Of a stretch of DNA of 64,000 nt, positions 45,931 to 55,244 are shown in pieces. The number at the start of each line of letters is the position of its first letter. Position 1 is the stretch's first letter. This stretch comes from UBA4408 sp002389785. GTDB lineage: Bacteria > Bacteroidota > Bacteroidia > UBA4408. The translations under genes were made by a program, and so were the position numbers. The notes beneath the pieces were generated by a model. It was not told the origin of the DNA. It did no database searches and saw only the letters and a list, made by a program, of their open reading frames with translations. Location: NCBI GenBank assembly GCA_035438985.1, contig DAORJK010000007.1:62001-126000 (forward strand), given 5' to 3'.

Positions 45931-47289
45931 TTAGCTTCGTGTGAAAAGCAATCTTTGCCCACGAATACTTTCGTTAATAGTACCATTTTCAAAAACCACA
46001 TGTCCGTTTACAAAGGTATGCGTAACCTTTGATTGAAATGAAACACCTTCAAACGGCGACCAACCACAAGCTGCCAGTACGTTTGATTTAGTGACGGTCC
46101 AAGGTGAATTTAAATCCACAAGAACTAAATCAGCAAAGTAATCTTCACGAATGAAACCGCGCTTTTCAATTTGAAATAACTCAGCTACATTGTGACACAT
46201 TTTTGTTACCAGTTGTTGCAAACTTATTTTTTTTTGATGATAAAATTCGAGCATTGCAACCAAGGAATGTTGCACCAAAGGACCACCGGAAGGAGCCGTT
46301 AAATAAGTGTTTTGCTTTTCGGCAATGGTATGAGGAGCATGGTCGGTTGCAACCACATCAATGCGATTGTCGAGTAATGCTTTCCAAATTGCATTTCGAT
46401 CGTTAGCCGATTTTATTGCAGGATTCCATTTAATAAAATTTCCTAAATGCTTATAATCTTCATCACAAAACCACAAATGATGTATGCATGCTTCAGCTGT
46501 TATCCGTTTTTCTCGAAGTGGTTTTGATTCAAACAAAGAAGTCTCCTTTGCAGTTGAAATGTGTAAAATGTGAATTCGGGTATTATGCTTTCTTGCCAGT
46601 TCAACCGCCAAAGATGAAGACAAATAACATGCTTCAGCACTCCTGATCACAGGATGTTGTTGTACAGGAATTTGATCGCCAAAATTGTCTTTTGCTACTT
46701 GTAAATTTTCGCGAATCGTCTTTTCATCTTCACAATGCAGTGCAATTAGCATTTTTGATTGTGCAAACAATGCTTCTAAGGTTTCTCGATTATCCACCAA
46801 CATATTTCCGGTGGATGAGCCCATAAAAACTTTAATTCCGCAAACATTTTTAGGATTTGTTTTGAGTACTTCTTCCAAATTAGTATTGGAAGCTCCCATA
46901 AAAAATGAATAATTTGCGAAAGAAGAAATAGCTGCTAACTGATATTTTTCTTCCAACAACTGCTGCGTAAAAACATTTGGAACAGTGTTGGGCATTTCCA
47001 TGAAAGAAGTAATACCTCCGGCAACTGCTGCGCGTGATTCGCTCTGAATGGTTCCTTTATGGGTTAAACCGGGTTCACGAAAATGCACTTGATCATCAAT
47101 AATACCGGGAAGCAAATACTGCCCGTATGCATCTATTATTCGTGTTTCGCTGGGTAATTTTTCGATTTGTTCAGTTGAAATTGTTCCTTCATAAATTTTT
47201 GTAATCAACTTATTTTGAAGCAACACACTACCCATGAAAATTTTATCCTCATTAACGATACTTGCATTTTTAATGAGAATAGGAGTCAT
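45931..47289 (-). CDS. pyrC: Dihydroorotase family protein with His-to-Gln change in the metal site
   Basis: The amidohydrolase that closes carbamoyl-aspartate to dihydroorotate in pyrimidine synthesis (452 residues, the long type). Visible site residues are IIDDQVHFREPG, in which the first His of the HxH pair is Gln (QVH) while the second His and the following Arg remain; KVFMGSSTGN (the carboxylated-Lys region); LHCEDEKT; HILHISTA; and ATDHAPHT (catalytic Asp). The Gln-for-His change is one I associate with Bacteroidota homologs, but I cannot verify how widespread it is. The gene follows the DPM1-like gene by 4 bases. Confidence 0.85.
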   Translation of the reverse strand: MTPILIKNASIVNEDKIFMGSVLLQNKLITKIYEGTISTEQIEKLPSETRIIDAYGQYLLPGIIDDQVHFREPGLTHKGTIQSESRAAVAGGITSFMEMPNTVPNVFTQQLLEEKYQLAAISSFANYSFFMGASNTNLEEVLKTNPKNVCGIKVFMGSSTGNMLVDNRETLEALFAQSKMLIALHCEDEKTIRENLQVAKDNFGDQIPVQQHPVIRSAEACYLSSSLAVELARKHNTRIHILHISTAKETSLFESKPLREKRITAEACIHHLWFCDEDYKHLGNFIKWNPAIKSANDRNAIWKALLDNRIDVVATDHAPHTIAEKQNTYLTAPSGGPLVQHSLVAMLEFYHQKKISLQQLVTKMCHNVAELFQIEKRGFIREDYFADLVLVDLNSPWTVTKSNVLAACGWSPFEGVSFQSKVTHTFVNGHVVFENGTINESIRGQRLLFTRS

Positions 47290-47293
47290 AGAA

Positions 47294-48010
47294 TTATTTT
47301 ATTTTTTTGAATCGCATTTGTAGTACACCAAAAAATGCTTCCTTAAAAATTTTAGTACTCATTTTAGAAACACCTTCTTGTCTATCGATAAAGGTAATTG
47401 GAACTTCAACTATTTTAAATCCCAATTTATGAGCTGTGTATTTCATTTCAATTTGAAAGGCATAACCGGTAAATTTAATATCATCCAAATGTATACGTTG
47501 CAAGACTTTGCTTTTGTAACATTTAAATCCGGCAGTTGTATCACTCACATTAAACCAAAGAACAAGGCGAGCATAAACTGAAGCAAAATAAGACATTAAA
47601 ATTCGTGACAATGGCCAGTTTTTCACCTTTCCTCCACGGGTATAGCGGGAGCCAATAGCAAGGTCGGCGCCTTGTGTATGACATGCTTCATAGAGTCGAA
47701 CCAAATCGTCGGGATTGTGTGAAAAATCAGCATCCATTTCGAAAATGTAGCTGTAGTTTTTCTGCAAAGCCCAACGAAAACCATGAATGTAAGCCGTGCC
47801 TAAACCTAATTTACCTTTGCGTTCTTCTATAAAAAGTCGTCCGTTAAACTCTGTCATTAATTTTTTAATGATAGTTGCTGTGCCATCCGGAGAGTTATCT
47901 TCAATTATTAAAATATGGAAAACCTTAGGCAATGAAAAAACCTTTCGAATAATTTTTTCGATATTTTCCTTTTCATTGTAAGTGGGTATAATAACTAGAC
48001 TATCGGACAC
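47294..48010 (-). CDS. Polyprenol monophosphomannose synthase (DPM1-like, GT2)
   Basis: A 238-residue GT-A glycosyltransferase without membrane helices. VIIPTYNEKENIEKII at the start and EMDADFSHNPDDL (the DxD motif) match the GT2 DPM1 branch; GSRYTRGGKVKNWPLSRILMS and TAGFKCYKSKVL are further family blocks. It makes polyprenyl-phospho-sugar that GT-C enzymes such as the GT87-like protein at 33454 could use as donor; that link is speculation. The start is GTG; no ATG is nearby in frame. A good promoter lies 19 bases upstream. Confidence 0.88.
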   Translation of the reverse strand: MSDSLVIIPTYNEKENIEKIIRKVFSLPKVFHILIIEDNSPDGTATIIKKLMTEFNGRLFIEERKGKLGLGTAYIHGFRWALQKNYSYIFEMDADFSHNPDDLVRLYEACHTQGADLAIGSRYTRGGKVKNWPLSRILMSYFASVYARLVLWFNVSDTTAGFKCYKSKVLQRIHLDDIKFTGYAFQIEMKYTAHKLGFKIVEVPITFIDRQEGVSKMSTKIFKEAFFGVLQMRFKKIK

Positions 48011-48028
48011 TTTTTAATTTTGAAAAAG

Positions 48029-48059
48029 CGAATATAGGGGTACTATTTTTAACCGCCAA
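48029..48059 (-). promoter_or_regulatory. Promoter of the DPM1-like/pyrC operon
   Basis: Minus strand: TTG (48059-48057), 20-base spacer, TATATTCG (48036-48029), seven of eight positions of TAnnTTTG. The -33 to -7 spacing is ideal. The predicted start is about 48022, leaving a 12-base leader. Confidence 0.55.
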
Positions 48060-48227
48060 CAATTGTCATAAATATTGCCGTTAAATAATGTTACCCAGGA
48101 TGAATTTCAATCAAAAAAAGTGAAAAAAAACTGGGTGTAGTTGGTTACTGAAGCTTTTTGAAGCTGCATTAAGGAATAACAAATTGTTTCAAAAAGAAAA
48201 CCAAAGAGTTATTGTTTTACCGATGCT

Positions 48228-49637
48228 TTAATTCGGAGCAAGGTTAAAAAAATGAATGATTGAATAAACCAAACCTGCAATGAATGCACTTACAGGAATT
48301 GTTAAAATCCAAGCCCACATTAAATTAACAGTAACACCCCAACGTACAGCCGATAAGCGTTTTGTAGCTCCAACACCTATGATAGAGCCGGTAATGGTAT
48401 GGGTTGTACTAACCGGTATTCCCATTTGTTCGGTCATAAATAAAGTAAGAGCTCCGGATGTTTCAGCACAAACACCTTCGAGTGGAGTAACTTTGGTAAT
48501 TTTTGAGCCCATGGTTTTTACAATTTTCCATCCACCACTAAGTGTACCTAATCCAATAGCTGCATAACAGGCCAATGGCACCCAATCGGGCATTTGCTTT
48601 ATATCGGCAATGTTTCCGTTCGCAATCATAGCAGCCGAAATAATACCCATCACTTTTTGCGCATCGTTACCTCCGTGCCCAATACTGAAAGCAGCAGAGG
48701 ATAACAATTGCAATTTTTTAAACATTTTTCCTATTCGTGAAGCAGTTGGACTTTTTATTTTTTCAGAATAAATATAAGCCAAAATAAAAATCAATATGGC
48801 CAACATGATGCTATTAATAATTATAGAATTATCGGCCTTTTTTAACTCTTTGGCAAACTTTTTTTCATCCAGTCCGGGATCAATTGTTTGCTTTACTTCT
48901 GCAGCAATTTGCGTTGCTCCTTTGGTGTTAAAATCTGCCAGTAAGGGCTTTGTTAGAGCTACTGCATAAATCGCTGAGTCGAGCTTAACTTGCAATTCGG
49001 GTTTGGTCTCAACTTCCTTTGTTAATTGCTCTATTTTATAGTATTTTTTTACATTTTCTGCCAATTTACCTTGTTCCAAATAATCAAAAAGAACCCAAGT
49101 ACACGCCGCAGTGATGAGAATTACTAAAATGCGCAGCCAGGTATTCCGCATGAGTGTGACCAGCGCAATATACATAGATACCATCATACCTATTAAAGGA
49201 GCAAGAAATATAAACAAGATGGTTTTGGTAATTTTTTCCATTTCTACTACTTCGGCAAAACCAACAAAACCGGTTGATATATAAGCATGAGCAAGCGCAG
49301 CTCCGGCAAATCCACCAATGAGTGTGTGAGAAGAAGAGGAAGGAATACCATACCACCAGGTTAATAAATTCCATACAATGGCTGCTATTAGTCCCGAAAA
49401 AATTACCGTGAGGGTAATAAATTCCTTGTGTACAGTTTTAGAAATGGTATTCGCAACAGCGTGGTCCTTAAACAAAAAGAATGCTACAAAGTTAAATAAA
49501 GCAGCCCACAATACAGCTTGAAAAGGAGTTAGAACCTTCGTAGATACAACGGTTGCAATTGAATTGGCTGCATCGTGAAAACCATTGATGTAATCGAAAA
49601 CAAGCGCCAGAATAATAATAATTACCAGAAATGTCAT
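48228..49637 (-). CDS. pit: PiT-family inorganic phosphate transporter
   Basis: A 469-residue membrane transporter driven by proton- or sodium-coupled symport. The N-terminal signature FHDAANSIATVVSTKVLTPFQA and the C-terminal GGNDAQKVMG repeat are the two inverted PiT domains. Between them, residues about 205-285 hold a long charged, helical loop. It lies 8 bases downstream of the DUF47 gene, a classic pair. Confidence 0.95.
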   Translation of the reverse strand: MTFLVIIIILALVFDYINGFHDAANSIATVVSTKVLTPFQAVLWAALFNFVAFFLFKDHAVANTISKTVHKEFITLTVIFSGLIAAIVWNLLTWWYGIPSSSSHTLIGGFAGAALAHAYISTGFVGFAEVVEMEKITKTILFIFLAPLIGMMVSMYIALVTLMRNTWLRILVILITAACTWVLFDYLEQGKLAENVKKYYKIEQLTKEVETKPELQVKLDSAIYAVALTKPLLADFNTKGATQIAAEVKQTIDPGLDEKKFAKELKKADNSIIINSIMLAILIFILAYIYSEKIKSPTASRIGKMFKKLQLLSSAAFSIGHGGNDAQKVMGIISAAMIANGNIADIKQMPDWVPLACYAAIGLGTLSGGWKIVKTMGSKITKVTPLEGVCAETSGALTLFMTEQMGIPVSTTHTITGSIIGVGATKRLSAVRWGVTVNLMWAWILTIPVSAFIAGLVYSIIHFFNLAPN

Positions 49638-49645
49638 AAGCTGTT

Positions 49646-50293
49646 TTAAGCGTATTTAATCATGATGGATTCAATTACATTGGCAGCGTCCTCACATTTA
49701 TCGGTAGCTGTTTCAAGTGTTTGAAGTACCTCTTTGGTTTTAATAATTTCAACCGCGCTTTTTTCTTCTTCAAATAGCTGCGCAACAGCCATGTCAAAAA
49801 TATCGTCGGCGTGATTTTCAATGCTGTTGATGCGAACACACGCTTCACGCATGGCGCTCACATTTTTCATGTTTCGCAACTCACAAACAGCCTTGTGCAA
49901 TTCTTCAGAACCATGTAGAATTAATTCCGACAACTTTTGCATAGCTGGTGATATGCGTTCAAATTTATAAAGTATGATTCGTTTTGAGGCTCCGTGTATG
50001 TGATCTACGATATCGTCAATTGCAGAAGTAAGTGAATGTATATCTTCGCGATCAAACGGCGTAATAAAAGTTGCTGCAAGTTCACTAAATATAGAGTGTG
50101 AAAACTGATCACCAAGATGCTCCAGATCATCAATTTCTTTGGCTAATTCCATGCGACGTTCCGGTGATGAAGCATTTGCCAATTCGCTCAATACTTTTGA
50201 GATGGTAACCAAATTTGAAGTTGCTTTTTCAAACATGGTAAAGAATTTTTTATCTTTTGGAATTAGCGCCTGAATTAGATTGTCAAATTTCAT
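49646..50293 (-). CDS. DUF47 (PhoU-like) accessory of PiT transporter
   Basis: A 215-residue all-helical protein of the DUF47/PhoU-like family, which typically neighbours pit and modulates phosphate uptake. EIDDLEHLGDQFSHSIFSEL and TPFDREDIHSLTSAIDDIVDHIHGASKR show the paired ExxxD-type metal-binding helices. It is first in the operon with pit. TTCCTTTG at 50337-50330 on the minus strand matches seven of eight positions of TAnnTTTG. Confidence 0.93.
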   Translation of the reverse strand: MKFDNLIQALIPKDKKFFTMFEKATSNLVTISKVLSELANASSPERRMELAKEIDDLEHLGDQFSHSIFSELAATFITPFDREDIHSLTSAIDDIVDHIHGASKRIILYKFERISPAMQKLSELILHGSEELHKAVCELRNMKNVSAMREACVRINSIENHADDIFDMAVAQLFEEEKSAVEIIKTKEVLQTLETATDKCEDAANVIESIMIKYA

Positions 50294-50483
50294 TGTTAGT
50301 TGTATGCGTTAGTTTTCAATAATAGTTTACAAAGGAATAAAAATAAAATGGCCGATTTGCTTCTACTTCTTTTTGTTTTTGTTATGCCTATGTTAACTTA
50401 ATGTTAAGAAAAGTAATTTGCCCAATTTGAAGGTCCTTTAAATTAGTTCTTGCTGAATCTTTCACCGTTTGGCTTTGATTTTC

Positions 50484-50491
50484 TACTTTTG
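50484..50491 (+). promoter_or_regulatory. Candidate promoter of mqnC
   Basis: TACTTTTG, a full TAnnTTTG match, lies 67 bases before the mqnC ATG. The -33 element is weak. The leader contains a small CTCC-TTAG-GGAG hairpin. Confidence 0.5.
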
Positions 50492-50558
50492 CGCTCTACC
50501 AATAGAATTCCTGAATTTTATTGACTAAGCTCCTTAGGGAGATTATACTTGCTAAATT

Positions 50559-51683
50559 ATGAATGTAGACCAATTACTAAAGCGTGCATTAAAATTTGAA
50601 TTTCTTTCGAAAGAGGAAGGGGTTTTTTTATTTAACAATGCCCCACTGGCCGAATTAACTTTTGTTGCCAATGAATTACGAAAAATTCAAAAACCCGATA
50701 ATAAGGTCACCTGGATTATTGACCGAAATGTAAACACTACTAACGTTTGTATTGCTAACTGTAAATTTTGCAATTTTTACCGCATACCCGGGCATGCTGA
50801 ATCGTATATAACAACTATACCTCAGTATCAGCAAAAAATTGAAGAAACATTTCGCTTTGGAGGTGAACAATTATTGCTGCAGGGAGGCCACCACCCTAAA
50901 TTAGGCCTGAACTATTACGTCGATTTGTTTAAGGAATTAAAGCGCTTGTATCCTACTTTAAAATTACATGCACTAGGACCACCTGAAATTGCGCACATTA
51001 CTAAACTTGAAAAATCTACTCACACTGAAGTACTCAGCGCACTTAAGGCTGCAGGAATGGATTCATTGCCGGGTGCTGGTGCCGAAATATTGAACGACCG
51101 CGTACGAAGATTAATTTCGAAAGGTAAATGTAGCGGTCGCGAATGGTTGGATGTAATGCGCGCTGCCCATCAATTAAATATTACTACCTCCGCTACCATG
51201 ATGTTTGGTCATATTGAAACGCTTGAAGAGCGGTTTGAACATTTGGTTTGGTTGCGCGAAGTACAACACGAAAAACCAACAGATGCCAAGGGATTTCTGG
51301 CCTTTATCCCATGGCCATTTCAAGATGATGGAACCCTATTGCGTCGGCATAAAGGTATTCGCAATACAACAAGTGGTGATGAATATATTCGAATGATTGC
51401 TTTAAGTCGCATGATGCTTCCAAATGTTGTAAATATACAAGCTTCTTGGCTGACGGTTGGGAAACAAGTTGCCCAATTGTGTTTGCATGCGGGAGCCAAT
51501 GATTTTGGATCGATAATGATTGAAGAAAATGTTGTTTCGGTAGCAGGAGCACCCCATCGATTTACATCAAAAGGTATTCAAGAAGCCATTGTTGAAGCCG
51601 GTTTTGAACCACAATTACGCAATCAACAATACGAGTATAGATCAATTCCTACAACAATGGAACAACAAATTATTAATTATTAG
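50559..51683 (+). CDS. mqnC: Cyclic dehypoxanthine futalosine synthase
   Basis: A radical SAM enzyme of the futalosine route to menaquinone: it cyclises dehypoxanthine futalosine. The 374-residue protein shows VCIANCKFCNFYR (Cys64, Cys68, Cys71) for the 4Fe-4S cluster, then GGEQLLLQGGHHPKLGLNYY, GPPEIAHITK, LPGAGAEILNDRVRR, MMFGHIET and AGANDFGSIMIEENVV, all MqnC-family blocks. MqnE shares the fold but has different flanking motifs. It supplies the quinone that ACIII oxidises. Confidence 0.93.
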   Translation: MNVDQLLKRALKFEFLSKEEGVFLFNNAPLAELTFVANELRKIQKPDNKVTWIIDRNVNTTNVCIANCKFCNFYRIPGHAESYITTIPQYQQKIEETFRFGGEQLLLQGGHHPKLGLNYYVDLFKELKRLYPTLKLHALGPPEIAHITKLEKSTHTEVLSALKAAGMDSLPGAGAEILNDRVRRLISKGKCSGREWLDVMRAAHQLNITTSATMMFGHIETLEERFEHLVWLREVQHEKPTDAKGFLAFIPWPFQDDGTLLRRHKGIRNTTSGDEYIRMIALSRMMLPNVVNIQASWLTVGKQVAQLCLHAGANDFGSIMIEENVVSVAGAPHRFTSKGIQEAIVEAGFEPQLRNQQYEYRSIPTTMEQQIINY

Positions 51684-51737
51684 CATCTATACGTTTAAAT
51701 AATCCGTATCTTAGTAATCTGCTTAAGCCAAAAATTT

Positions 51738-54401
51738 GTGAATAAGTTTCTTTTAATTTTAGTTGCATTCCTTGGATTCCAAACGGTACTTTTTGCTACG
51801 CATAACCGAGCCGGCGAGATTACTTTTCGCCGTATATATAATTCAAGCAATCCGAATTCTTTTAAATACGAAGCAACCGTTATTACCTATACCCGATTAC
51901 CTGCGAATCAAATACCGGATCGATGTGAATTAGAAATTGTTTGGGGGGATGGAACCTTAGATACAATTCCGCGAGTGAACGGGGTTTCATCCAGCTCTTG
52001 TGCCCATTCAGGAGAAGTAGTGGCTGCAGACATTAAAAAAAATATATATGTAGGAGTTCATACCTATGCGGGACCATCTTGCTTTACCATTTCGGTAACC
52101 GATCCCAACAGAAACGCAAGTGTTATTAATATACCAAACTCTACAAATGTTTCATTTTATATTGAATCACAACTTTGCATCAATCCATTTTTGGGATTTA
52201 ATAATACTTCTCCTGTTTTATTAAATCCTCCTATTGACAATGCATGCACCTGCAAAAAATTTGTTCACAATCCCGGAGCTTTTGATGCAGATGGAGATAG
52301 TCTATCTTACGAATTAATTGATTGTAAAGATGCTGGTGGGAATGCAATTTTCGGGTATACCTTGCCACCCGGAGTTACCATTAATGCACTCAGCGGTGAT
52401 ATGGTTTGGCAATGCCCCAATCCAATTGGCGAATTTAATTTTGCAATTTTAATTAAGGAGTGGCGACAAGGCAGTTTAATTGGTTCGGTTGAGCGCGACT
52501 TGCAAGTAACTGTTGTTGGGGGTTGTCAAAACGATCCACCGGTTATTGCTGCACTAAAAGATACTTGTGTATTAGCAGGTACTACAATAGCTTTTCCGGT
52601 CAAAGCAACCGATCCAAATTTGAATGACGTTGTTACATTAACTTCTACCGGTGGAGTATATTTATTAAGTTCTAGTCCCGCAAATTTCCCACAAGGTACG
52701 CAAGGAAACACAATGGTTACAGCAACTTTTAGTTGGCAAACCAACTGTTCACATGTTCGCCTTCAACCTTATCAAGTGTTGTTTAAAGCTGAAGACAATG
52801 ACAATTCAACCCCTTTAGTTGATATCAAAACTGTAAACCTAACAGTAATTGCGCCTGCACCACAAAATTTAATTGCTTCACCCATTGGTACTTCTATACA
52901 ATTAAACTGGCAACAGGAAATATGCAGCAATGCAATTGGATATAAAATTTACCGAAAAAATAGTCCTTCCGGGTTTGTACCTTCCAATTGCATTACAGGA
53001 ATTCCTGCTTTTACTGGATTTATTGAAATTGCTACCGTTACTGGAATAACATCAACTAGTTTTACCGATTCAAATAATGGCAATGGTTTGATAAATGGCT
53101 TGGATTATTGTTATATGATTTACGCTTATTTTGCCGACGGTTCTAAAAGTTATGCATCCAATGAAATATGTGTGCAACTCAATAAAGATGCTCCTGTAAT
53201 TACCCATGTAGATGTAGTTGAAACTAGTAGTAACAATGGAAAGATTCAGGTGATATGGTCGAAACCAACTGAAATAGACACAATCGCCTTTCCCGGACCT
53301 TATTTTTACAAAGTTTTCAGAGCCACTAACGGCAATTTCCAGTTACAACATTCAACCCAGGTTGCCCTGGGATTAAATGATACAACTTTTTTAGATGCTG
53401 TAGGTTTAAATACGCTTGAACAAGCTTATACTTATAAAATTGAAGTATATTCGACTATCCCAACTACTACCTTTATCAGCAACTCAAGCAAAGCATCTTC
53501 CGTTTTTTTAACTTTAGTTCCAAATGACAATCAACTTCAGTTAAACTGGCAATCTACTGTTCCTTGGCACGACAGTTTATTTGTAATTTATAAACAGAAT
53601 GAACTAGTGCCTACACAGTATGATTCCATTGGAACAATCATCGGTTACACTTTTACCGATACCGGTTTAATTAATGGTCATACTTATTGTTATAAAATAA
53701 AAGCTATAGGAACTTATTCAACTCCTGGTTTAGTATCACCACTTATTAACTTTTCGCAGATTGCGTGTGGAGTTCCACAAGATAAAACTGCTCCATGTGC
53801 CCCGGGTAATTTTGAAATTTCAACCAATTGCGATCTGATACAAAATACACTTTCTTGGAACAATCCGAATAATAGTTGTGCAGACGATGTGGTAGCATAT
53901 AAAATTTATTATACACCTGTTTTGGATGAGGCTATGAGTTTTCTTCAGTTGATAAACGATGCAAATGAGTTAAGCTTTTCGCACAACAACAATGGGGTTT
54001 CAATTGCAGGTTGCTATGCAATTGCGGCTGTTGATTCATTTGGTAATGAAGGCCCGATGAGCGATTCGGTTTGTATTGACAATTGCCCAAATTACGAACT
54101 ACCAAATATTGTAACCATAGACGATGATGGTAAAAATGATTTTTTTGTACCCTTCCCATATAAATATGTAGAAAGTATTAATCTTGATATTTACAACCGT
54201 TGGGGTCAACTAGTGTTTCATACCGAAGATCCAAAAATTGGATGGGATGGAACCAATCAAAAGTCAAAACAATTAGTCCCTGATGGGGTATATTATTACG
54301 TATGTGAAGTAAACGAAATTCGTTTAACAGGAATTGAACCTCGCACAATAAAGGGATTCTTGCACGTATTTACCAGCCATCAAAAAAACGGCTCAAAATA
54401 A
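51738..54401 (+). CDS. Gliding-motility-associated (T9SS type B CTD) surface protein
   Basis: An 887-residue exported protein. The start is GTG; the signal peptide is cleaved near FA-T (residue 20). The mature N-terminus begins THNRAGEITF and resembles that of the larger protein at 55245 (THIVGGSLTY). The middle has putative Ig/cadherin-like units (AFDADGDSLSYELID) and several fibronectin III-like units (LIASPIGTSIQLNWQ, LNWQSTVPW). The last 85 residues (IDDDGKNDFFVPFPYKYVESINLDIYNRWGQLVF... GWDGTN) are the type B sorting domain, usually paired with a SprF-like partner. It lies 54 bases after mqnC and 6 before ribE. The ligand is unknown. Confidence 0.85.
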   Translation: MNKFLLILVAFLGFQTVLFATHNRAGEITFRRIYNSSNPNSFKYEATVITYTRLPANQIPDRCELEIVWGDGTLDTIPRVNGVSSSSCAHSGEVVAADIKKNIYVGVHTYAGPSCFTISVTDPNRNASVINIPNSTNVSFYIESQLCINPFLGFNNTSPVLLNPPIDNACTCKKFVHNPGAFDADGDSLSYELIDCKDAGGNAIFGYTLPPGVTINALSGDMVWQCPNPIGEFNFAILIKEWRQGSLIGSVERDLQVTVVGGCQNDPPVIAALKDTCVLAGTTIAFPVKATDPNLNDVVTLTSTGGVYLLSSSPANFPQGTQGNTMVTATFSWQTNCSHVRLQPYQVLFKAEDNDNSTPLVDIKTVNLTVIAPAPQNLIASPIGTSIQLNWQQEICSNAIGYKIYRKNSPSGFVPSNCITGIPAFTGFIEIATVTGITSTSFTDSNNGNGLINGLDYCYMIYAYFADGSKSYASNEICVQLNKDAPVITHVDVVETSSNNGKIQVIWSKPTEIDTIAFPGPYFYKVFRATNGNFQLQHSTQVALGLNDTTFLDAVGLNTLEQAYTYKIEVYSTIPTTTFISNSSKASSVFLTLVPNDNQLQLNWQSTVPWHDSLFVIYKQNELVPTQYDSIGTIIGYTFTDTGLINGHTYCYKIKAIGTYSTPGLVSPLINFSQIACGVPQDKTAPCAPGNFEISTNCDLIQNTLSWNNPNNSCADDVVAYKIYYTPVLDEAMSFLQLINDANELSFSHNNNGVSIAGCYAIAAVDSFGNEGPMSDSVCIDNCPNYELPNIVTIDDDGKNDFFVPFPYKYVESINLDIYNRWGQLVFHTEDPKIGWDGTNQKSKQLVPDGVYYYVCEVNEIRLTGIEPRTIKGFLHVFTSHQKNGSK

Positions 54402-54407
54402 TCTTTC

Positions 54408-55007
54408 ATGTTTACCGGAATTATTGAGTGCTTAGGCAAAGTCATCGCCATAAACCAAGAAAATAACAATACCCACTTTACTGTGGAAGCTCCTTTTGTT
54501 TCAGAACTTAAAGTTGATCAAAGTATTGCACATAACGGTGTTTGCCTCACGGTTACCTCACTGACTGAAAAAAGCTACACAGTTACAGCAATTCATGAAA
54601 CATTGCTAAAAACAAATTTAGGAGGTTTAACCTTGGGCGATTCAATTAATTTAGAGCGATGCATGCTTTTAAATGGAAGACTGGATGGCCACATCGTACA
54701 GGGACATGTAGATCAAACGGCTGTATGTACGCGCATTACTAATCAGAATGGTAGTTGGTTAATTACATTTGAACATATTCATACTGCAAATTGCATAACG
54801 GTTGAAAAAGGAAGTATTACAGTTAATGGAGTTAGCTTGACGGTTGTAAACTCAAAGCCGGGAGAATTTTCGGTTGCAATAATCCCCTATACATATAGTC
54901 ATACAAGTTTTCAATTTTTAAAAGTAGGAGATTCTGTAAATTTAGAATTCGATATTATCGGAAAATATGTAGCAAAATTGGCTCAGCTGCAACTTCTAAC
55001 TAACTAG
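54408..55007 (+). CDS. ribE: Riboflavin synthase alpha subunit
   Basis: Converts two 6,7-dimethyl-8-ribityllumazine to riboflavin plus the pyrimidinedione. At 199 residues it has two lumazine-binding repeats: MFTGIIECLGKV at the start, NGVCLTVTSL and NGRLDGHIVQGHVDQ in the first half, then NGVSLTVV and FEHIHTANCI in the second. The length and start are typical. It follows the type B CTD gene by 6 bases and shows no FMN riboswitch upstream. Confidence 0.96.
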   Translation: MFTGIIECLGKVIAINQENNNTHFTVEAPFVSELKVDQSIAHNGVCLTVTSLTEKSYTVTAIHETLLKTNLGGLTLGDSINLERCMLLNGRLDGHIVQGHVDQTAVCTRITNQNGSWLITFEHIHTANCITVEKGSITVNGVSLTVVNSKPGEFSVAIIPYTYSHTSFQFLKVGDSVNLEFDIIGKYVAKLAQLQLLTN

Positions 55008-55190
55008 TCTAAGTATCTTACCATTCATCAATCAATTTTTCTTGCTCATAGTAAGTTTGTGCTTATTTGAATAGATTATTCAATCTTTCAAACCAAATAA
55101 CTCGTATTGTTGAATAAATTGTTGATACAAAAATATTCGTTCTTTATTTGATACCTAAACATTGTGCATTTTTAAACCATGCTAATTCAG

Positions 55191-55221
55191 TTTGACCTTG
55201 CGATGAAATAAACTAACTTTG
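55191..55221 (+). promoter_or_regulatory. Promoter of the SprB-repeat giant
   Basis: TTTG (55191-55194), a 19-base spacer and TAACTTTG (55214-55221): both boxes of the Bacteroidota promoter match exactly at ideal spacing. The start would be near 55228, leaving a leader of about 17 bases before the ATG at 55245. The rest of 55008-55190 is AT-rich with no gene. Confidence 0.75.
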
Positions 55222-55244
55222 ATTAGCTTTTTGAACACGAAAAG

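Noticed and set aside
54402..54410. FMN riboswitch before ribE
   Set aside because: There are only 6 bases between the upstream stop and the ribE start, too short for any riboswitch.
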